Notes under the pieces: generated by a model
Database searches by the model: none
Told to the model about the DNA's origin: nothing
What the model saw: only the letters and a program-made list of their open reading frames with translations
Shown: positions 1 through 12,769 of the stretch, piece by piece
Layout of the letters: the number at the start of each line of letters is the position of its first letter
Numbering within the stretch: the first letter of the stretch is position 1
From: Legionella bozemanae
Lineage (GTDB): Bacteria > Pseudomonadota > Gammaproteobacteria > Legionellales > Legionellaceae
Direction of reading: 5' to 3'
NCBI RefSeq assembly: GCF_001648595.1
Contig: NZ_LBAW01000023.1
Location: 1-62,314, forward strand
DNA length: 62,314 bases
Made by a program: the position numbers and the translations under genes

Positions 1-1
1 A

Positions 2-271
2 AACCTCACTACATTAGAACATATTGCAATCCCGGATGAGTCCATATACAAGTTCCGGAGCAGTAGGCCATATTGGAATACGATGAGAATGACAGAAATT
101 ATTACCCAACTTAAAAACAACGGCGAAGTTATAAGCGATAATACACTAACTCATATATCACTTTTACCACATAAGCATTTGATTACGATGGGTACTTATT
201 TTACCGATGCAGCTATTGATCAATCGGAAATAGAGGATGTGAGAGAATTTACGGTTTTAGAGCAAATTTAG
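2..271 (+). pseudogene. tnpA: Tn3-family transposase, C-terminal fragment
   Basis: The frame is open from base 2 to the stop at 269-271 and so enters from outside the window. The segment YWNTMRMTEIITQL, followed by NGEVISDNTLTHIS and HLITMGTYF, has the layout of the last ~70 residues of Tn3-family TnpA (YWNT...L...G..I....L.HLSPL...HI...G.Y). The stop is followed within a few bases by a sequence that reads as a 38-bp Tn3-type terminal repeat starting GGGG, as expected for the tnpA end of such a transposon. Whether the gene is intact cannot be judged, because its start lies to the left of the window. The Tn3 assignment rests on this short C-terminus and the GGGG end. Confidence 0.55.
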
Positions 272-275
272 ATGT

Positions 276-313
276 CAAACCGTAAATTCTGACACGGATG
301 GGGTCGCTACCCC
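276..313. repeat. Probable Tn3-type terminal inverted repeat
   Basis: Read on the minus strand from 313, this 38-bp segment begins GGGGTAGCGACCCC and continues to GGTTTG at 276. GGGG at the outer edge and a length of 38 bp are typical of Tn3-family ends, and it lies immediately after the tnpA-like stop. It interrupts the IS110-like reading frame exactly at 313/314. A 14-bp perfect inverted repeat (AGAATTTACGGTTT at 244-257 against 277-290) overlaps its inner half. The partner end is not in the window. Confidence 0.5.
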
Positions 314-436
314 AATATCCATCAAATTAGCTCTATTAATTTTTTTCTTTATGATCGTTTTTCTTTGCTTATCTATCCCATGCAATTGGAATATATTTTT
401 TGCTAAATCAATACCTACAAGGCTAATATTATTCAT
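314..436 (-). pseudogene. IS110/IS1111-family transposase, N-terminal remnant
   Basis: Starting at ATG 436-434 the minus strand encodes MNNISLVGIDLAKNIFQLHG and KQRKTIIKKKINRANL, which is the start of an IS110-family DEDD transposase (the GIDLAK segment carries the first catalytic Asp). The match ends at about codon 41, where the GGGG of the Tn3-type end begins; the frame then runs through that repeat to a stop at 275-277. It therefore looks like an IS110 gene split by the Tn3 insertion, with the rest lost or outside the window. It cannot be functional. Confidence 0.65.
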
Positions 437-541
437 TGGATTCTCTCTTAAATCGTTAAATCAGTTATCTTGGCCTAAGCTATGGCCGATTAAAAGAGGA
501 TGAGTCCATCACATTGCGCCCTGATGCAAAAATATAAAATA

Positions 542-1035
542 TTAGATTGGAAAGTCCCCTATGACATCATTATATTTATCTTGTGCATCAGCTAAGCTTA
601 ATTTTGAATAAATTTCCAGAGAGTCTCTTTTCGCATGTCCGGAGTAAGGTTGAATAAAAGCATCATCAATATTTTTTTTCTTAAGCCAAGTAAACAAAAA
701 ATGCCTTAATTTATGAGATGAGATAGAGCGTTCAATACCGGCAAGCTTAGCATATCTCATCAGAATTTTTCTAATTCCTCGATCAGTATAGTGGCGACGA
801 AATCCTGACTCAAATAAAAAAAGTCTATTTTCATTTTTATATTGTTTTATATGAAGTGCTAAAGTTTCTTTAAATGCTGGTGAAAAGGTACAACTCTATC
901 TTTTTTACCTTTGCCTTGATTAATTTTTATTCGGCAATTAGTTAAATCAACATCAGCTAACTGTATATTAATTAACTCTTGACGGGACATAGAGAAAAAT
1001 TGAGGGTGGAATTTAAATTGAATTAAAAATAAACA
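542..1035 (-). pseudogene. Tyrosine recombinase/phage integrase, frameshifted fragment
   Basis: The last 72 residues form one open frame (542-760) with box II features: HKLRH (H..R), a SGHAKRD segment and a YSKL tyrosine. Upstream the frame continues through [20 protein letters not shown]. Near 885 one base is missing, and the preceding part (SRQELINIQLADVDL, then [11 protein letters not shown], with the box I Arg and the beta-hairpin Lys) continues in another frame up to about 1035. The N-terminal DNA-binding domain is absent. With the frameshift and the missing 5' part this is a dead integrase, probably of an XerD-like element or integron-like recombinase. Its presence next to Tn3 and IS110 debris marks a recombination hot spot. 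Confidence 0.75.
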
Positions 1036-1084
1036 GGAAACGGTCCTTTTCGTCAGGGTCCCGGCCGAACCTCAATAAAACCCT

Positions 1085-2944
1085 CTAAACTTTATAAAGA
1101 CTAATATCCTCTTTTAGATGTTTAACAATATCATCTAAATGATGAATAAATGTCATCATCTCTTCTATGCCACTAGAAAAAGTTGCGGTAGCACGATTAA
1201 TTTCATTCATACTCTCAACGATTTGCTCAATTCCAACTGCTTCTTGCCTAACAGACACCTCAATGTGTTGGCTTGAAATCGATGCTTCACTAATCATTTT
1301 ACTTAGCGCATGAATAACGTCGCCTGCTTTCTCAATGAGCTTAATTCCTGAATCAAGAGTGTTAGCTCCTTCCTCGGTAACGATGACCGCTTTTTCAGTG
1401 CTACACCGTATGTCCTCAAGAATTTTTTGCACCTGCACTGTGGACTGTTCTGATTGCTCTGCAAGGTTTCTTACTTCAGTTGCCACTGCGGCAAAACCTT
1501 TTCCAGATTCTCCTGCTTTTGATGCTTCAATTGATGCATTCAATGCTAACATCTTGGATTGTTGGGCAAGCGTATTTACTACTAAAGTAATTTCACCGAT
1601 TTGTTGCATATGGTTACTTAAATCAAGAATAGTTTGCGCAATAAGCTTCATCTTTTCTTCTGCAGCCCTAATACCCAGAATGCTTTGTTCTACAGATTGA
1701 GCACCTCGCTTTCCCTGTTCATAGGTATTTTGAGCTACTTCTCGTAAAACCTGAGCTTTAGCCATAGTTTTTTTGGAACTATTGTCTATTTCTTCTAATG
1801 AAGCACTGATTTGATTAATCGCAGATGCTTGGGAACTAATTTCTTTTGCTTGTTTATTAGCAGAAGTGAGTACCGTTCCCACCATTGTAACGATATCACT
1901 GCTCGCTTGTGTAATTTTTTTTGTTATCGATGAAAGCCTATCCGTCATGGAATTTAAATCTCGACCCAAATCTTGTAATATTCCTTCATTTTCTATTTCA
2001 AGACGATGGCGAAGATCACCGGAAGCAACTTTACTGCTATGTAGACTAAATTTTTTCGAAGAATTAATCAGTGTTTCCAATAACGCTCGAGTCTCCTCCT
2101 CTTGGTTACGAAGCATTTCTTCATTCTTTTTTATTGCATCTTGCATGATTTTTAGGGATAAAAGCAGCTTGCCTAATTTATCTGACGATAGGATTTCAAT
2201 TGTTACGTTTCGCTCTCCTGCAGCAATTCGCTCAGCAGTATTTATTGCATTATCCAGTGGAATGGATAATGCTCGCTGAGTCATATAAGGGACAATCACT
2301 GTTAAAACAATTGCTAAAATCAACAGCCACAAAGCGGATTCTTTTAAAGAAATTAAATTCTTATCTATTTCATTTATATGGGATTCAATTTCTTTGGATA
2401 AGTCTCTAAATAGCCCCCCTTCTCTTTTACCCGTTATCTCCGAATAAGGACCAACAATGAGATCTATCATTGATTTTTGAATGGCTCGTGTTTTGTTCCT
2501 GCTATTCTCTACATTATCTGGATTATTAGGATCTCTTGGAGCATTTATTATTGATAGTTGAGCTTGATGCAACGATTTATAAAGCTGTTGAAGCTTTTTC
2601 CATTTATGTTGTATTTCTTGATTATCTAACACTTGGATTACTTGATCACCCTGGACTCTAACTTGATGAATTTCATTCCATATATGGTCAAAATAAGTCT
2701 TATCTTTTGGGTCTCCTGTCATTGCCCAATGCTCCAAAATGTCTTGAGCTTGATAAATTTGGGAATCAAGAATGGGCGGCAAATTCTCATTTTGAATTTT
2801 ATGACTCAGGTGGATTATATAGTTTACTTTGGGCACTAAAAGGATAATCAATATTAATAAAGGTAATCCAAGAGTCATAAATCCAATAAACAATCGGGTA
2901 CCCAATGGAATCACAAAACGTCGTGGGATTACATCAGTGTTCAT
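1085..2944 (-). CDS. Methyl-accepting chemotaxis protein
   Basis: Transmembrane chemoreceptor of about 619 aa. TM1 lies at roughly residues 20-42 and is followed by a ~160-residue periplasmic sensor rich in charged helices (four-helix-bundle type). TM2 is near 205-222, then comes a HAMP segment and a long signalling coiled coil. The hairpin tip is recognisable as VVNTLAQQSKMLALNASIEA followed by AGESGKGFAAVATEVRNLAEQS, the CheA/CheW contact region of MCPs. No C-terminal NWETF pentapeptide is present. The start is ATG 2944, behind TAGGAGG, rather than the GTG two codons upstream. No che genes are nearby, so it would have to use the host chemotaxis system or act in another signalling role. The ligand is unknown. 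Confidence 0.9.
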   Translation of the reverse strand: MNTDVIPRRFVIPLGTRLFIGFMTLGLPLLILIILLVPKVNYIIHLSHKIQNENLPPILDSQIYQAQDILEHWAMTGDPKDKTYFDHIWNEIHQVRVQGDQVIQVLDNQEIQHKWKKLQQLYKSLHQAQLSIINAPRDPNNPDNVENSRNKTRAIQKSMIDLIVGPYSEITGKREGGLFRDLSKEIESHINEIDKNLISLKESALWLLILAIVLTVIVPYMTQRALSIPLDNAINTAERIAAGERNVTIEILSSDKLGKLLLSLKIMQDAIKKNEEMLRNQEEETRALLETLINSSKKFSLHSSKVASGDLRHRLEIENEGILQDLGRDLNSMTDRLSSITKKITQASSDIVTMVGTVLTSANKQAKEISSQASAINQISASLEEIDNSSKKTMAKAQVLREVAQNTYEQGKRGAQSVEQSILGIRAAEEKMKLIAQTILDLSNHMQQIGEITLVVNTLAQQSKMLALNASIEASKAGESGKGFAAVATEVRNLAEQSEQSTVQVQKILEDIRCSTEKAVIVTEEGANTLDSGIKLIEKAGDVIHALSKMISEASISSQHIEVSVRQEAVGIEQIVESMNEINRATATFSSGIEEMMTFIHHLDDIVKHLKEDISLYKV

Positions 2945-3169
2945 TACCACCTCCTATTCAGCACGAGATTTCAGAATCTCTCTGCTCATTATCACCTCAC
3001 TAAATTCATTAATAGAATTTTTCAGGTGGTCATTCCAAAAAATAATACACAACGACCTGTATTTTTACTTAAGTCATGTTCAATTAATTTAAAAATCAGA
3101 ATCGATTTCTTTAATATTCAATACCTCATTGTCTATAATGTGTAATAAGTTCATTCAGAAAGAAAATAT

Positions 3170-3340
3170 ATGACAAAACATACCTTATTAAAAAATTGGA
3201 AATATTGTTTTTTAATTTCTGTCACTTTATTATGCTCCTGTGAACATTATTTCTCTAAGGATGACTCAAAAAATAATGCATTCGTTAATAAATCGTTCAT
3301 TGGATATCATCCTCATGGACATGGGCATGGGCATCATTAA
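3170..3340 (+). CDS. Small His-rich lipoprotein (GYHPHGHGHGHH tail)
   Basis: A 56-aa protein. The N-terminus MTKHTLLKNWKY is followed by a hydrophobic stretch and a lipobox-like LLCSC with Cys24 as the probable lipidated residue. The tail ends GYHPHGHGHGHH, giving six closely spaced histidines. A second gene at 13724 encodes a protein of the same length with Cys at the same position, a shared SK.DSKN segment and the same 12-residue tail, so this is a real conserved family and not a chance ORF. Its place beside cadA and czc genes and the His tail suggest a periplasmic or membrane-anchored Zn/Cu/Ni chelator or chaperone. I know no named family for it. The RBS is weak (AGAAAG). Confidence 0.75.
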   Translation: MTKHTLLKNWKYCFLISVTLLCSCEHYFSKDDSKNNAFVNKSFIGYHPHGHGHGHH

Positions 3341-3388
3341 TTCATTGACATGACAAAGAAGAGAAATTTTGCGCAATCAGAAAGCCTA

Positions 3389-3562
3389 TCAATGCAATTG
3401 AAATGATACTCCATGAAAAAAAATAGCGGCCAAGATTAGGAGTATGATTAAAAAAGAATAAAAGTGAATGGTTTTCTTCTGTTTTTTGAGAAAAACCAAA
3501 ACACCTACAAGTACAATACCCAACACCCCTAGCAGTAACCAAGTCCATAGATTCATTTCCAT
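3389..3562 (-). CDS. Small two-helix membrane protein
   Basis: A 57-aa ORF starting MEMNLWTWLLLGVLGIVLVG, with two hydrophobic helices (about residues 5-22 and 32-50) separated by a basic KKQKK loop. It follows the 3565 lipoprotein gene by 2 bp on the same strand and is therefore probably the last gene of the arsR-cadA operon. A longer overlapping frame (3342-3635) lacks sensible hydrophobic organisation and was not chosen. The function is unknown; positive-inside topology suggests both termini face the periplasm. Confidence 0.5.
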   Translation of the reverse strand: MEMNLWTWLLLGVLGIVLVGVLVFLKKQKKTIHFYSFLIILLILAAIFFHGVSFQLH

Positions 3563-3564
3563 AT

Positions 3565-3786
3565 TTAGTGTTCCTGAACTTTCTTGTTATGTAATTCATG
3601 CACATGCTCCCCGTTACCACCAAAATCCCCAGCATACAGACCTTCAGGATGAGCCTCTTTGGGGATTGATTGAGTCGAAGTACAAGACACTAACGCCACT
3701 CCCCAAAAAATAATGCTCATCGCCAAAAACAGTCTCAAACATGATGTATTTCCTGTTTTCACTTTATTCCTTAAAAATAGATGCAT
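3565..3786 (-). CDS. Small lipoprotein with His-containing tail
   Basis: A 73-aa ORF behind GAGGAG (5 nt from ATG 3786). A long signal region ends in the lipobox ALVSC (Cys35), followed by STQSIPKEAHPEGLY, a Gly-rich piece and GEHVHELHNKKVQEH. Five histidines in the last ~30 residues and the metal-efflux neighbourhood suggest a metal-binding outer-membrane or periplasmic lipoprotein. It differs from the GYHPHGHGHGHH pair but shares their architecture: signal peptide, Cys, short linker, His-bearing tail. It lies 33 bp downstream of the receiver-domain gene and probably belongs to the same transcript. Confidence 0.65.
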   Translation of the reverse strand: MHLFLRNKVKTGNTSCLRLFLAMSIIFWGVALVSCTSTQSIPKEAHPEGLYAGDFGGNGEHVHELHNKKVQEH

Positions 3787-3819
3787 ACAAACTCCTCAAT
3801 AACAACACAAACAGCTACC

Positions 3820-4227
3820 TTATTTAGTTTGCTTCAACCGGTTTACTGAATCAATTAGTTTTAAAGCGTCTTGTGATGTAAAAGGCTTCACACACTGCAT
3901 TGTATCTGGTTGCATTCCATCTATATGATGATTTTTCGTCAATATCACGACAGGCGTTGTTTGGTTCAACTCTGAATGCTGTTGAATATGCATAATCAAT
4001 TCCTGGCAGTTAAATCCTTGCGTCAAATTCTTATCAATTAAAATCACATCATAACGCCTCATTAAGGCCAGCTCCAAACCGGAATTCGCATCGCAGGCCA
4101 TATCCACCTTATGATTCAATTTCTGCAGTTGCATACGCATTAGAATGCGTTCGCCCAATGAGTCATCGACTACTAGAAAATGTAACGAATCAGCCATAAG
4201 ACACCTCTTACTGCATTCTTGAATCAT
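3820..4227 (-). CDS. Stand-alone receiver-domain response regulator
   Basis: About 135 aa, a single REC domain with no output domain. The acidic pair is in FLVVDDS, the phosphoacceptor Asp in DVILIDKN, the Thr in VILTKN, and the conserved Lys in CVKPF. The ATG at 4227 has a GGGAGGAG Shine-Dalgarno; the ATG at 4197 with AGAGGTG is an alternative. The frame overlaps the 3' end of cadA only if the start further upstream is used. It sits in the cadA operon, so it is co-expressed with Zn/Cd efflux. Its kinase and output are not evident here, so it could be a CheY-like or scaffold partner. Confidence 0.85.
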   Translation of the reverse strand: MIQECSKRCLMADSLHFLVVDDSLGERILMRMQLQKLNHKVDMACDANSGLELALMRRYDVILIDKNLTQGFNCQELIMHIQQHSELNQTTPVVILTKNHHIDGMQPDTMQCVKPFTSQDALKLIDSVNRLKQTK

Positions 4228-4252
4228 CGACTCCTCCCTCTTTCGATATTTC

Positions 4253-6406
4253 TTAAGCCTCTTGAATGTCTGCATGTCCTTTATGAGAATTCAAAAGCCG
4301 CAATCCATTTGCCACAACGATTAAACTAGCCCCCATATCTGCAAAAACAGCCATCCACAAAGTAGCAATGCCTCCAAGCGCTAAAATAAAAAACACTCCT
4401 TTAATGGCGATGGATAAGCTAATGTTTTGTCGAAGAATTCTTGCCGTATTGCGGCTTAAATCAATATATAAGGGCAGCATGGCCAAATTATCATTCATCA
4501 AGGCTACATCAGCCGTTTCTAATGCGGTATCTGTCCCCTTACCCATTGCAAAACTAATGCTTGCTTTAGCCAAGGCCGGCGCATCGTTAATACCATCGCC
4601 CACCATGCCTACCGTTTGATACTGTGCCAAGAGTTGATTAATTGCTTGCAGTTTATCTGTAGGCAATACATTGGCCTTCACTTCATCAATACCTACCTGT
4701 TTGGCTATCGCCTGTGCCGTTACTGCATTGTCCCCGGTCAGCATTGCTGTTTTTATCCCTTGCTCATGAAGCCTTGCAATAGCCCACTGACTGGATTGAC
4801 GCAACGTATCAGCCACCGCAAACAGAGCAAGCACCGTAGTGTTATTGCTTAAAATAACCGTGGTTTTTCCTTCTTCCTCCAATCGTTTCAGCTCTTTTTC
4901 TATTTCAGGATTGCAAACGTGATTGTCTTCAGCCAGTTGATGATTCCCTACATAAAACAGGTCCTCTTGCACCAAACCGTGCACGCCACGACCAGGGAGC
5001 ACCGCAAACTCATCAACCTCTAATAAAGCAGAGTCGGGCTGCTCTTGCTGCCAATAAGTCACTAGAGCATGTGCTACAGGATGCTCTGAATGGCTATCAA
5101 GGCTTGCAGCAATGAGAAGCAACTCGTCTTTTGTTCTACGCTTATCATGAACAATAAAATCAGTCACTACTGGTTTACCTTCAGTTAAGGTGCCCGTTTT
5201 ATCTAAGGCAATTAATTTTAACTCATGCCCAGTTTCTAAATAACTTCCACCTTTAATTAAAAGCCCATGCTTGGCGGCAGAGGCTAAGCCGCTCACCACC
5301 GTCACCGGGGTCGAAATAACCAAAGCACAAGGGCATGCAATCACTAATAAAGTGAGCGCTTTATAGATCCAGTCATAAAAAGGGTAACCAAAAACCAACG
5401 GCGGAATTAATGCAATTAAAACAGCAATCATTACCATAATCGGCGTATAATATTGTGCAAAGACATCGACAAAACGTTGCGTTGGCGCACGCTCTGCTTG
5501 CGCTTGTTCAATGGCCTTCCCAATTTTGGCAAGAAGGGTATCTCCAGAAGCTTTCGTGACTTTGACTTCAAGCACCCCATATTCATTGAGTGTTCCCGCA
5601 AAAACCGTATCATCTATCTTTTTACTCACCGGCATGGACTCGCCCGTAATCGGCGCTTGATTGACCGTGCTTTTACCTAAAACAACGACTCCATCTAAAG
5701 GGATACGCTCTCCAGGCTTTACTTTAAAAACAGCGTCTAAGTGCACCCGCTCAATAGGAATCGTTTGCCATTGCCCATTATCCTGTTTTACTCGTGCAAC
5801 TTCCGGTGCAATTTGCATCAAACTGCGAATAGCAAGTCGTGCTTTATCTAAAGAATAGCGCTCAATACGTTCAGCTAAAGCAAACAATACGGTCACCATC
5901 GCCGCTTCAGGCCATGCACCAATAAATACCGCGCCAATAATGGCAATCAACATTAAACTGTTAATGTTCATCGCCTTGGTACGCAAAGCCAACCATCCTT
6001 TTTTAAAGGTCGGAGGGCCGCTTAAGCCAATCGCCAATAAAGCAGGAGCAATAATCCAGACTGAAAGTTCCGTATTCAGATAATAGGCCATAATTTCTGA
6101 AAACAATGCCAAAATACCCGCTAGTAGAATGATTTTCCAAGAAAAATCAGAGATTGCTTTTTCGCCTTCTTTAGCTAAACGACGAGTACCTTGCGTGCGA
6201 ACACTCATGCCTAATGATTCAATGCGCTGTTGCAATGCATCAACGACAGGAAGACGATGATGAATCGTGACCTCCTCGGCGATAAAATTAAATTCCATAT
6301 GCTCAATTTCAGAAACATCTTGTAACTGTTTTCTAATGAGCTGCTCTTCTGCAGGACAATCGAGCCCCGCCACAAAAAATGTTGTCGCAGTTAATGGAGT
6401 TGTCAT
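4253..6406 (-). CDS. cadA: Zn/Cd/Pb-exporting P1B-type ATPase
   Basis: About 717 aa heavy-metal ATPase of the inner membrane, exporting Zn2+/Cd2+/Pb2+ from cytoplasm to periplasm. There is an N-terminal HMA-like domain with GLDCPAEEQ in place of the usual CxxC, then six to eight TM helices, an actuator TGES loop, the CPC ion-binding motif (ACPCALVIS), the phosphorylation motif DKTGTLTEG, the HP motif in HSEHPVAHAL, and GDGINDAPAL. These are features of the CadA/ZntA subgroup. The start is ATG 6406, behind GGGAGC; it overlaps the stop of the zinc-ribbon gene by ATGA. It lies in an operon with an SmtB-like repressor whose alpha5 zinc-site motif fits zinc control. Confidence 0.93.
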   Translation of the reverse strand: MTTPLTATTFFVAGLDCPAEEQLIRKQLQDVSEIEHMEFNFIAEEVTIHHRLPVVDALQQRIESLGMSVRTQGTRRLAKEGEKAISDFSWKIILLAGILALFSEIMAYYLNTELSVWIIAPALLAIGLSGPPTFKKGWLALRTKAMNINSLMLIAIIGAVFIGAWPEAAMVTVLFALAERIERYSLDKARLAIRSLMQIAPEVARVKQDNGQWQTIPIERVHLDAVFKVKPGERIPLDGVVVLGKSTVNQAPITGESMPVSKKIDDTVFAGTLNEYGVLEVKVTKASGDTLLAKIGKAIEQAQAERAPTQRFVDVFAQYYTPIMVMIAVLIALIPPLVFGYPFYDWIYKALTLLVIACPCALVISTPVTVVSGLASAAKHGLLIKGGSYLETGHELKLIALDKTGTLTEGKPVVTDFIVHDKRRTKDELLLIAASLDSHSEHPVAHALVTYWQQEQPDSALLEVDEFAVLPGRGVHGLVQEDLFYVGNHQLAEDNHVCNPEIEKELKRLEEEGKTTVILSNNTTVLALFAVADTLRQSSQWAIARLHEQGIKTAMLTGDNAVTAQAIAKQVGIDEVKANVLPTDKLQAINQLLAQYQTVGMVGDGINDAPALAKASISFAMGKGTDTALETADVALMNDNLAMLPLYIDLSRNTARILRQNISLSIAIKGVFFILALGGIATLWMAVFADMGASLIVVANGLRLLNSHKGHADIQEA

Positions 6407-6699
6407 AATGAGCTCCCGCATTGTCCACAAAATTTAGCTCCAGCAGGAATGGATGCACCACAGCGACATGCTGTATTTTGGATTGCCTGACCACATTGCC
6501 CACAAAATCGAGCTCCTGGCTCATTGTGAGTTTGACACCGTGTACATATAACTCCCTGAGATTCATTTTGAGAGATATAGTTGTTGTTATGATTTTTTTG
6601 CTTATGATGGGAATTACCGTATCCATTTTGATGAGAACTACGATTTTGCCCATGATGCCCATTCAGGTAGCTACCTAGGAAGCGTTTTAAAAGGTTCAT
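6403..6699 (-). CDS. Double zinc-ribbon protein with His/Asn-rich N-terminus
   Basis: A 98-aa protein. Residues 1-48 are rich in His, Asn and Gln (GHHGQNRSSHQNGYGNSHH). The C-terminal half holds two treble-clef/zinc-ribbon units: CTRCQTHNEPGARFCGQCG and CRCGASIPAGAKFCGQCG, i.e. eight Cys in CxxC or CxC pairs (DZANK-like). It overlaps arsR upstream and cadA downstream by ATGA junctions, so it is translationally coupled to both. Zinc binding is very likely; whether it is a metallochaperone delivering to CadA, a buffer or a sensor is inference. No signal peptide is visible, so it is cytoplasmic. Confidence 0.85.
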   Translation of the reverse strand: MNLLKRFLGSYLNGHHGQNRSSHQNGYGNSHHKQKNHNNNYISQNESQGVICTRCQTHNEPGARFCGQCGQAIQNTACRCGASIPAGAKFCGQCGSSL

Positions 6700-7001
6700 G
6701 TTATTTCCTCCTCATCTTCAGCAAAATGCCGCAGCATGTCGTCCAAAATACAGCGTACATGCGCATCAAAAATACTGTAATAAATATGTTTTCCCTCTCG
6801 ATTGGCACTCAGTAACCGTGCAGAACGTAACAAACTTAAATGATGGCTTGCTAAGGGGACGGAAAGGTTTAATTGCTCTGCTAATTCAGACACAGATTTA
6901 GATCCTTCTTTAAGACATGTAAGTAGAAGCCGCAAGCGATTGGGCTCACCCATTAAATGCAGTGTATCGCTTAAAGTAATAAGTTGATCGTGAGTTAGCA
7001 T
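6696..7001 (-). CDS. ArsR/SmtB-family metal-sensing repressor
   Basis: A 101-aa winged-helix repressor. The HTH lies near residues 36-60 (SVSELAEQLNLSVPLASHHL), the wing near 65-76. Near the C-terminus D79-x-H81-x10-H92-xx-E95 exactly matches the alpha5 inter-subunit zinc site of SmtB/CzrA-type sensors. There is no alpha3 CxC motif as in ArsR or CadC. It should release DNA upon Zn binding and derepress itself, the zinc-ribbon gene and cadA, which follow with 4-bp overlaps. A perfect inverted repeat sits 13 bp upstream of its start, overlapping the likely transcription start. Confidence 0.92.
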   Translation of the reverse strand: MLTHDQLITLSDTLHLMGEPNRLRLLLTCLKEGSKSVSELAEQLNLSVPLASHHLSLLRSARLLSANREGKHIYYSIFDAHVRCILDDMLRHFAEDEEEIT

Positions 7002-7013
7002 ATTGAGTTCAAC

Positions 7014-7033
7014 AGTTAAATAAGTATTTAACT
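7014..7033 (-). promoter_or_regulatory. Probable operator of the SmtB-like repressor
   Basis: AGTTAAATAAGTATTTAACT is a perfect 9-2-9 inverted repeat located between the -10 box and the repressor gene. Its position just downstream of the -10 and its shape (AT-rich dyad with a 2-bp centre) fit an ArsR/SmtB operator that blocks transcription initiation. Confidence 0.75.
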
Positions 7034-7036
7034 ATA

Positions 7037-7064
7037 AATATAGCCAACCCCTTGAAATTGTCAA
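7037..7064 (-). promoter_or_regulatory. Sigma70-type promoter of the arsR-cadA operon
   Basis: On the minus strand TTGACA (7064-7059) and TATATT (7042-7037) are separated by 16 bp. This is a near-consensus promoter reading into the SmtB-like gene; the palindromic operator begins 3 bp after the -10 box. Confidence 0.75.
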
Positions 7065-7107
7065 ATCTGTCATCGCTTATCAGTCAAAAATCAATCGCAT
7101 TGCTTAG

Positions 7108-11521
<4,414 letters not shown>

Positions 11522-11525
<4 letters not shown>

Positions 11526-12769
11526 TTACTTTCCTTTGTCGGATGCAACCCTAAAAGACCAGTCAATTGAATGAGTGCTTTATGAAAATCGGCATGAGCT
11601 TGTTGGTAATGACGCTCTTCTTCATATAAATTATTTAACGAAGTGGATAATTCAATATAGGTATATCGCCCCATTTGATAACCATCTTGGGCAAGCTTAA
11701 TTGACTTGCGCGCTAAAGGCAGCAGAGATTTTGTCACCAATTGTGCTTCATACTTAGTTTGCTGCGCCTGTAAAAAGGCATTGTATGCATTTTGACGCAC
11801 CTCAAGACGCGTCCCTTGAAACTCATAGGTTGTTTGGGAGTATTGTGCTTCCGCAGTCAAAATCTTTCCCTGATTGCGGTTATAAACAGGCACATCTGCA
11901 AAGACCGACATCACCGCAGCATTACTGTCGTCATCCTCAAAATGCCGGCTACCCAATTGAATGTTTAAATCAGGCCATACTGATTTTTTAGCCGCAGTAA
12001 TGGCGGCGCGCTTGGCTTGTAATTGCAGCTGCATTTGCAGCATTTGTGGGCTTTGCGGCACTTTTTTTAATAACTCAGACCAGTTCAACGCCACATCGGG
12101 CAAACCTTTATCAATCAAAGGCCTGTCCACACGCAAGCCATTACCAAGTAACCGTGCTAATTTTGCCCGTAAGAAGAGCGCATCACGCCCTGCTTTTTGC
12201 TCTTGAATACGTGCATCCCCCAATCGAATTTGCGCTAAGCGCAAATCAAGCTCCGCACCTACCCCGGCTTTAACTCGTTTATTGATGGCAGTCACAATAT
12301 CCTGATTCAAACGAACAAGTTTTCGGGTCACCTGATACCATTGAACTGCATAAAATGCATCGACATAAGCACCTCCTACAGCCATATACAATGCTGCTTT
12401 TTGAACATTTATTTGAGCTAAAGAGGCTAAATAATCTGCATAAGTTGCTTTTTTCAAATACTTAAGACGACCGCCTAAGGGAATCGGTTGTGTTATAGAT
12501 ACGGTCGTTTCTGCGGCCTCATAACTTGAATAACTTCCAGACCCTCCAAAATTTTCCGCAGTTAAAGTCAGTTGGGGATTAGGATACAAACCACTTTGAA
12601 TAAAAGCACCACGCATGGCTTGTGCTTTATCTATTTCGGCTTGTAATTCGGGATTATTGCGATAAGCAATGCCCAGGGCTTGTTTGAATGTCAAAGAGGT
12701 GGCCGCGAGCGCCTCACTCGCTACAAGGCTCATTGCACTCCACATAACATAATAAAATAAATAACGCAT
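11522..12769 (-). CDS. czcC: Outer-membrane efflux channel, CzcC/TolC family
   Basis: 415-aa OMF protein with signal peptide (cleavage near SEALAA). Two repeated OEP domains contain the usual LxxAxxxNPELQ motif (ALGIAYRNNPELQAEI) near residue 35, long alpha-hairpins, and a conserved SITQPIPLGGR strand. It is the first gene of the czcCBA operon, as in classic czc loci. The region upstream (12770-12938) also carries the start of a divergent gene and holds TTGACA close to the start plus direct TCAAGG repeats. No two-component regulator pair czcRS is present in the window. Confidence 0.9.

Noticed and set aside
300..313. GGGGTCGCTACCCC hairpin as a terminator
   Set aside because: No U-tract follows on either strand and it is better explained as the outer end of the Tn3-type inverted repeat.
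3342..3635. 97-codon minus-strand frame at the end of the cadA operon
   Set aside because: The 58-codon frame 3389-3562 in another phase gives two clean TM helices directly after the lipoprotein gene; this longer frame has poor composition.
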